From: an uncultured Alphaproteobacteria bacterium
GTDB lineage: Bacteria; Pseudomonadota; Alphaproteobacteria; Geminicoccales; Geminicoccaceae
Direction of reading: 5' to 3'
DNA length: 64,000 nt
NCBI GenBank assembly: GCA_937995535.1
Contig: CALKJU010000083.1
Span: 1 to 64,000, forward strand
Notes under the pieces: model-generated
Told to the model about the DNA's origin: nothing
The model's input: the letters and a program-made list of their open reading frames with translations, nothing else
Databases searched by the model: none
In this document: piece after piece, positions 59,317 to 64,000 of the stretch
Layout: every line of letters starts with the position of its first letter
How positions within the stretch are numbered: the stretch's first letter is position 1
Program-made: the position numbers and the translations under genes

Positions 59317-60984
59317 GTGACACCGGAACGATACGCAGCGATGGTGCGGCTGACGACGAGCCGCCGCAAGCTGTTGCGCGGCGCCTCCGGCCTCGGCGCA
59401 GCGGCCGCGCTGGGCCTCGGCGGCGGGCTCGGGGCCGCCGTCCGCGGCGCCTTCGCGCAGAGCGACCTGCGCACCGAGATCTTGAAGATCCCGGGGGTCG
59501 GCGTGGGCTCACCGACCGACGCCGACTGGCAACAGGTGGGCGAGATGACGCTGGGTCCGACCCGGGAGATCGTCCAGCAGGGCGAGTTCCAGGGGGTCGA
59601 GCTGACCTTCATGGGGCTCAACAATCAGAACCTGCACAACTTCCTGTTCCGCGGCTTCCTGCGCCCCTGGGAGGCCTATACCGGGGCCAGGATCACCTGG
59701 ATCGACCTCGCCCAGGCGGACTACAACCCGCGCCTGCAGCAGGCGATCGCCACCGGCACGGTCGACTTCGACATCCTCGAGATGGGCGCACCCTTCGAGG
59801 GCGACGTCTGCGGCAAGGGCCTCGCCAGCGAGATGCCCGACTGGGTCAAGCAGGTCATCGACATGGACGACTATGTCGGCTACCTGAAGGCCCCGGTCGG
59901 CACCTGGGACGGCAAGACGTTCCGCATCTCGATCGACGGCGATTGCCACAACTTCAACTACCGCACCGACGTGTTCAGCGATCCTGGACTAGCGGCGGCA
60001 TGGAAGGCCGAGGGCGGCGCGGGCGAGTGGGGCGTGCCGAAGACCTGGCAGCAGGTCCAGGCGGTCAGCAAGTTCCTCAAGGGCAAGAAGCTCGGCGGCC
60101 AGGACCTCTACGGTTATCTGGACGCGCCCAAGGGCTGGGGCGGATTCGGTTTCTACTTCCTCGGCAGCCGCGCCACGGCCTACGCCAAGCATCCGGACGA
60201 CCCGGCCTTCCTGTTCGATCCCGACACGATGAAGCCGCGGATCAACAACCCGGCCTGGGTACGGGCGATCCAGGACGTGATCGACCTGCTGCCGAGCCAG
60301 CCGGCCGACCAGCTCAACGCCGATCCCGGGACCACCGCGTTCCAGCAGTTCCTCGCCGGGACCGGCTCGATGCTCGCCTGGTGGGGCGATGTCGGCTCGA
60401 ACGCGCGGACCAGCGACAGCTCGGTCGTCGGCGAGGTGGTCGGCTTCGACATCCTCCCCGGCTCGGACGACGTCTACAACAGCAGGACCGGGCAGTGGGA
60501 GACGCTGGCGAGCGGGCCCAACCACGCGCCGAACATGGCCTATATCGGCTGGGGCATCTACGTCATGGCCCGGGTCGACGCCGACGAGAAGAAGCGCAAG
60601 GCGGCGTGGAGCGCGGCGGCGCATCTCGGCGGGAAGGACATCTCGCTGTGGATGGCCGCCTATCCGTCCGGCTTCCAGCCCTACCGCAACAGCCACTTCA
60701 ACATCGCCGAGTGGACCGCGGCCGGTTACGACGAGGCGTTCATCACCTCCTACCTCAACTCGCAGGCCAACTCGTACAACCACCCGAACGCCGCGATCGA
60801 GCCGCGCATCCCCGGCATCTTCCAATACTACAGCGTCGCCGAGGATGAGCTGGCGAAGATCTTCGCCGGTCAATACTCGGCCCAGGAGGGTGCCGACCGG
60901 ATCGCCGCGGCATGGGAGAAGCTGACCGACCAGATCGGGCGCGAAAGCCAGCTCGCGCTCTACCGGGCGTCGCTCGGGCTGTGA
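59317..60984 (+). CDS. Carbohydrate ABC transporter binding protein (large family 1 type)
   Basis: This is a 555-residue exported binding protein, longer than usual (about 420 residues). The Tat signal is SRRKLLRGASGLGAAAALGLG. The mature chain has GVELTFMGLNNQNLHNFLFRG, ITWIDLAQADYNPRLQQAIATGTVDFDIL, and an insertion-rich C-lobe ending SEDELAKIF-like sequence. Translation starts at GTG 59317, 7 nt after GGGGAGG. It heads a binding protein-MalF-MalG operon (59317-63100) and is separated from the MalF-type gene by a strong hairpin. Confidence 0.87.
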   Translation: MTPERYAAMVRLTTSRRKLLRGASGLGAAAALGLGGGLGAAVRGAFAQSDLRTEILKIPGVGVGSPTDADWQQVGEMTLGPTREIVQQGEFQGVELTFMGLNNQNLHNFLFRGFLRPWEAYTGARITWIDLAQADYNPRLQQAIATGTVDFDILEMGAPFEGDVCGKGLASEMPDWVKQVIDMDDYVGYLKAPVGTWDGKTFRISIDGDCHNFNYRTDVFSDPGLAAAWKAEGGAGEWGVPKTWQQVQAVSKFLKGKKLGGQDLYGYLDAPKGWGGFGFYFLGSRATAYAKHPDDPAFLFDPDTMKPRINNPAWVRAIQDVIDLLPSQPADQLNADPGTTAFQQFLAGTGSMLAWWGDVGSNARTSDSSVVGEVVGFDILPGSDDVYNSRTGQWETLASGPNHAPNMAYIGWGIYVMARVDADEKKRKAAWSAAAHLGGKDISLWMAAYPSGFQPYRNSHFNIAEWTAAGYDEAFITSYLNSQANSYNHPNAAIEPRIPGIFQYYSVAEDELAKIFAGQYSAQEGADRIAAAWEKLTDQIGRESQLALYRASLGL

Positions 60985-60991
60985 GGTGAGC

Positions 60992-61019
60992 CGGCGGGCG
61001 GTCGCAGCACCGCCCGCCG
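60992..61019 (+). promoter_or_regulatory. Intercistronic hairpin between binding-protein and permease genes
   Basis: CGGCGGGCGGT (60992-61002) and ACCGCCCGCCG (61009-61019) form an 11-bp perfect stem with loop CGCAGC, 8 bp after the binding-protein stop. Such hairpins commonly protect the upstream message and lower expression of the permeases, as between malE and malF. There is no T-run. Confidence 0.6.
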
Positions 61020-61052
61020 CGCCCCTAGTCGTACGCGCCGGATGAGGTGAGG

Positions 61053-62171
61053 GTGGTGGCCGGGACCGCGACCTCGGGCGGCGAGCAGGCGCGGGCGGTG
61101 GCGGCGCCTGTCGCCGAGCCGCGGCAGCGTGCCGGCCGCCTCCTGCTGCTCGTCGCTTCGCTGCTGTTCGCCGGCGTAGTGCTCGCCCAGATCCTCGACC
61201 GGGCAGACGTTCTGGGTCTCGGCCTGACGACCTGGCGGCCGACGCTCTACGCCTACGTCATCTGGGGGATCGCCCTGTGCCGGGCGCAGGTGCTGATCCG
61301 TGGCGAGCGTGGCCAACAGGCCCTGTTCGTTCTGCCGGCGGTGCTCTTCACCGTGGCGATGGCGGTGTTCCCGACCCTGTTCGGCTTCACCATCGCGTTC
61401 AGCGATTGGAATCTCAGCGCGTTCGCCGGCCGCCGGTTCAATGGCCTGGACAATGTCCGCGCCATGTTCCGCGATCCGTTCTACTGGAACGCGATGGGGA
61501 ACATGGTCCTCTACACGGCCGCGGTGCTGGTCGAGTACGCCATCGCCTTCGCCCTGGCCCTGCTCCTCAACGCCGAGATCCGGGCGCGCAAGTTCTTCCG
61601 CGTCGCGTTCCTGCTGCCGCTGATGCTGAGCCCGGTCGCCGTCAGCTGGATGATCGGCAAGTCGCTGATGGAGTACCGCTGGGGGCCGGCGGCGACCTTC
61701 GCCCGCTGGCTCGGTTGGGAGAACCCGGCCTTCTTCGCCACGCCGGGGATCGCCAAGCTCAGCATCATGGCGATCGACGCCTGGACTTTCATCCCGTTCC
61801 TGATGGTCATGCTGCTCGCCGGGCTGCAGGCGATCCCGCGCGACCTGCTCGAGGCCGCCCGGGTCGACGGCGCCAACGCCTGGCAGACCTTCTGGCGGAT
61901 CGTCTTCCCGCTGATGCTGCCGGTCAGCCTCACCGCCATCGTGCTGCGCATCATCTTCAAGCTGAAGCTCGCCGACATCGTGATCAACGTGACCGCCGGC
62001 GGCCCGGGCGGCGCCACCGACACGGTGACGAGCTTCATCTTCCGCGAGTACCGCGACCGCTCGAACGTCGGCTACGGTACCATGCTGGCGATGTTCTACC
62101 TCGTCCTGATCATCGTCTTCATGACCTTGCTGCTCAACCTCGTGGCGCGCTTCATGCGCCGGGTCACCTGA
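61053..62171 (+). CDS. MalF-type ABC transporter permease with extra N-terminal helices
   Basis: This is a 372-residue inner-membrane permease. The usual MalF-type core (FPTLFGFTIAFSDWNLSAF, EAA loop LLEAARVDGANAWQTFWRIVFPLMLP, and the closing GGPGGATDTVTSFIFREY) is preceded by about 70 residues with two further helices (about 28-45 and 62-80). The start is ambiguous among GTG 61047, 61053 and 61056; 61053 is used because GAGG lies 5 nt upstream. It pairs with the MalG-type gene 2 bp downstream. Confidence 0.87.
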   Translation: MVAGTATSGGEQARAVAAPVAEPRQRAGRLLLLVASLLFAGVVLAQILDRADVLGLGLTTWRPTLYAYVIWGIALCRAQVLIRGERGQQALFVLPAVLFTVAMAVFPTLFGFTIAFSDWNLSAFAGRRFNGLDNVRAMFRDPFYWNAMGNMVLYTAAVLVEYAIAFALALLLNAEIRARKFFRVAFLLPLMLSPVAVSWMIGKSLMEYRWGPAATFARWLGWENPAFFATPGIAKLSIMAIDAWTFIPFLMVMLLAGLQAIPRDLLEAARVDGANAWQTFWRIVFPLMLPVSLTAIVLRIIFKLKLADIVINVTAGGPGGATDTVTSFIFREYRDRSNVGYGTMLAMFYLVLIIVFMTLLLNLVARFMRRVT

Positions 62172-62173
62172 GC

Positions 62174-63100
62174 ATGGCCACCGAGGCGGTCGATCTGCCG
62201 CGCGCGACGGGCCGGCTCGACGGCCTGAGCCTCGCCCGCACCTTCGGTCGTGCCGCGATCTACGCGCTGCTCCTCCTCTGGGCGTTCGTCTGCCTGTTCC
62301 CGATCTACTGGACCGTGACGACCTCGTTCAAGACGGCCGCCGACGTGATGCAGGGGGCGCTCATCCCGTGGCTCGACTTCCAGCCCGACCGGCGCGGCTG
62401 GCGCTCGCTCGGGCTCTCCGCGGATACGATCTTCCAGGTCTCCACGGTCCGCGAGGAGTTCCTCAAGCGCTTCCTGAACAGCGTGGTGGCCTCGCTCGGC
62501 GCCTCGACGCTCGCGGTCGTGCTCGGCTCGCTCGCCGCCTACGGCCTCAGCCGCTTCTCCTACCGCTTCGGGTTCATGCGCAACAAGGACATCTCGTTCT
62601 TCTTCCTGTCGCAGCTGATCCTGCCACCGGTGGTGCTGGCCCTGCCGTTCCTCGTCCTCTATCGCGAGCTGGCGCTGCTCGACACCCGCGTCGGCCTGAT
62701 CCTGCTTTACACCCTCATGGTCCTGCCGATCGTCGTCTGGATCATGCGCGACCAGTTCGACACCATCCCGACCGAGCTCGAGCAGGCGGCGCTGGTCGAC
62801 GGCTGCTCGGTCTGGGGGGCCTTCTTGCGCATCATCCTGCCACTGGCCCTGCCGGGCATGGTCGCCGCGTTCATCCTGGCGATGATCCTGTGCTGGAACG
62901 AGTATTTCTTCGCCGCCCTGCTGACCAGTGCCGATGCCAAGACCCTGCCGGTGATGGTGGCGAGCCAGACCGGCTCGCAGGGGATCAACTGGTGGTCGAT
63001 GGCGGCCCTGTCGACCGCGGCGATCGCCCCCTTGGCGATTCTCGGCGTCCTGCTCGAGCGTTATATCGTGAAAGGACTGACGGCCGGCGCGGTGAAATAA
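62174..63100 (+). CDS. MalG-type ABC transporter permease
   Basis: This is a 308-residue inner-membrane permease: FPIYWTVTTSFK near the N-terminus, EAA loop LEQAALVDGCSVWGAFLRIILPLALPG and C-terminal GLTAGAVK, typical of MalG-type proteins. It starts two bases after the MalF-type stop. No ATPase gene is visible before the window ends, so the system either borrows an ATPase from elsewhere or has it downstream. Confidence 0.9.
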   Translation: MATEAVDLPRATGRLDGLSLARTFGRAAIYALLLLWAFVCLFPIYWTVTTSFKTAADVMQGALIPWLDFQPDRRGWRSLGLSADTIFQVSTVREEFLKRFLNSVVASLGASTLAVVLGSLAAYGLSRFSYRFGFMRNKDISFFFLSQLILPPVVLALPFLVLYRELALLDTRVGLILLYTLMVLPIVVWIMRDQFDTIPTELEQAALVDGCSVWGAFLRIILPLALPGMVAAFILAMILCWNEYFFAALLTSADAKTLPVMVASQTGSQGINWWSMAALSTAAIAPLAILGVLLERYIVKGLTAGAVK

Positions 63101-63214
63101 CCTCTGGTCATCCTCGGGCGCATCTGGAATACATCAGTGGTGGTGGGCCCCGCGTGCGCGCAGCCCATCGAAAAAAATCATAATATGCGCAAACGAGATG
63201 CAGGAGGACCGTGG

Positions 63215-64000
63215 ATGAAAACGCCTCGTCTGTCGTCTATCTATCTCTTGGTCGGTCTGCTGGTGCCAGGATCTGCTCTGGCCGCGGCGTGGCCGGACCC
63301 GTGCACCGACGCGAGCGCCTGCCAGATCCGCTATGACAACAACCGCATCGCCATCGATGCGGACGGCAACTTCAACGACCCCGACGACTGGGCCGCCGCG
63401 CCGATGACCCTGGCGATTCTCGCGCGCGCCGGCCTGCGCGACAAGGTCGTCCATTACACCTTCAACAACCATCTCGGGGGCAACGATCCAGCCTGGCAGC
63501 GCATCATGCGGATCAGCACGAACCAGACCGGCCTGCGGTTCGGCTACGATGTCGTCGGCCGCTTCTTCAACGCACAACTTACCGCCCGCCGCGAGGCCGG
63601 CCTCGCCAATCTGCGTGCGGAGGCCGAACGCTCCACGGCGGACGACCCGCTGTTCATCATCGCCCAGGGGCCGATGGAGTTCCTCTGGCGCGCACTGAAC
63701 GGCATTCCGGCCGAGACGCTGCAGCACGTCACCGTGATCTCCCACTCGCTGTGGAACGATCTCCGCGTCTGGCCGCCGGACATGACCCACAACCACGAGG
63801 ACATCCGGGCCCTCGGCGTCAACTGGCTGCGCATCACCGACCAGAACGCGACCGCAGGTCGGCGGCTTCTCAACACGCGTCAGGACTTCCTGCCCTGGGA
63901 CTGGCTGCGCACGGCTGACGCGGAGCCGTTGCGCTGGGTCTACGAGCGGATGACGCTGACCGGGAAGGGTGACGTGTCGGATGCCGGCATGGCCTTCTTC
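63215..64000 (+). CDS. Secreted nucleoside-hydrolase-like protein (truncated by window edge)
   Basis: The start ATG 63215 has AGGAGGA upstream. The frame is open to the end of the window (262 residues seen). A signal peptide (about 1-24, ending ALAA) is followed by RIAIDADGNFNDPDDWAAAPMTLAILARAG. The DADGNxxDPDD motif at the start of the mature part is like the calcium-binding Asp cluster of nucleoside hydrolases. Later motifs VHYTFNNHLGGNDP, FIIAQGPMEFLWRA, VTVISHSLWND and DAEPLRWVYERM resemble a secreted branch of that superfamily I remember near carbohydrate-use genes. The AT-rich stretch just upstream (63168-63186) may hold its promoter. Function is uncertain. Confidence 0.7.
   Translation, partial: MKTPRLSSIYLLVGLLVPGSALAAAWPDPCTDASACQIRYDNNRIAIDADGNFNDPDDWAAAPMTLAILARAGLRDKVVHYTFNNHLGGNDPAWQRIMRISTNQTGLRFGYDVVGRFFNAQLTARREAGLANLRAEAERSTADDPLFIIAQGPMEFLWRALNGIPAETLQHVTVISHSLWNDLRVWPPDMTHNHEDIRALGVNWLRITDQNATAGRRLLNTRQDFLPWDWLRTADAEPLRWVYERMTLTGKGDVSDAGMAFF

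Noticed and set aside
63140-63186. Rho-independent terminator after the MalG-type gene
   Set aside because: The A-run lies 3-prime of a GC-rich stretch on the plus strand, so it gives no U-tract in the transcript. It looks more like a promoter region for the next gene.
1-64000. CRISPR arrays, rRNA, tRNA, transposases, integrases or phage genes
   Set aside because: I looked for regular spaced repeats, tRNA-like stem-loop patterns in the gaps and the usual transposase and integrase motifs and found none.

Overview
The window is GC-rich throughout and densely coded. Genes often overlap by 1 to 8 bases (ATGA, GTGA and TGATG junctions), and GTG or TTG starts are common. The gene set points to a free-living, high-GC alphaproteobacterium, probably of a soil or water Rhodospirillales/Geminicoccales/Rhizobiales type: cytochrome c maturation system I, GlnD, a tryptophan-tryptophylquinone amine dehydrogenase, several solute-binding-protein ABC importers and a Zur-like site. 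This placement is inferred from gene content and base composition, not from a marker gene. I saw no rRNA, tRNA, CRISPR array, transposase or prophage gene.

Layout. 1-3195 (-): membrane-anchored alkaline-phosphatase-superfamily phosphodiesterase with a small YIGPGAG membrane protein. 3441-5054 (+): GMC oxidoreductase. 5358-18199 (-): a long catabolic and transport block with a complete ribose-type ABC importer, an amidohydrolase, an M20 peptidase/deacetylase, a secreted Met-rich protein, an aldo/keto reductase fused to a RidA domain, a branched-chain-amino-acid-type binding protein, a DUF4440-like protein, a second aldo/keto reductase, a methyltransferase and a TIGR04076-like protein. 18238-21651 (+): livG-F-H-M-type ATPases and permeases, which probably use the binding protein at 14112-15386. 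21658-25257 (-): 2-hydroxyacid dehydrogenase, a secreted Cys-rich protein flanked by a 59-bp direct repeat, and an orphan sugar-binding protein. 25512-28235 (-): glnD. 28331-33434 (+): ccmD-E-F-G-H-I.

33516-39019 (+): aldo/keto reductase, FMN-dependent 2-hydroxyacid oxidase, NanR-like regulator, questin-oxidase-like protein and cytosine-deaminase-like amidohydrolase. 39108-42799 (+): an aauBEDA-type aromatic amine dehydrogenase operon with two monohaem cytochromes c and no mauF or mauG. 42787-46239 (-): FGGY kinase, BtpA-family protein and a Tat-exported cyclase-family protein. 46441-47457 (+): COG0523/CobW metallochaperone with a Zur-like box upstream. 47482-51139 (-): a ribose-type ABC operon carrying two independent lesions, a 13-bp tandem duplication that shifts the ATPase frame and an amber codon in the binding protein. 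51280-55851 (-): two tandem paralogous sugar-binding proteins with MalF/MalG permeases but no ATPase. 56001-58688 (-): fatty acid desaturase, a degenerate histidine-kinase-like ATPase and a Crp/Fnr regulator. 58911-64000 (+): small conserved protein, a second binding protein plus MalF/MalG set without ATPase, and the start of a secreted nucleoside-hydrolase-like protein.

Taken together the window is an uptake-and-catabolism region: at least five ABC importers sit beside oxidoreductases (aldo/keto reductases, GMC, FMN, 2-hydroxyacid dehydrogenase), hydrolases and a sugar kinase. Periplasmic amine oxidation is served by the adjacent cytochrome c maturation genes.
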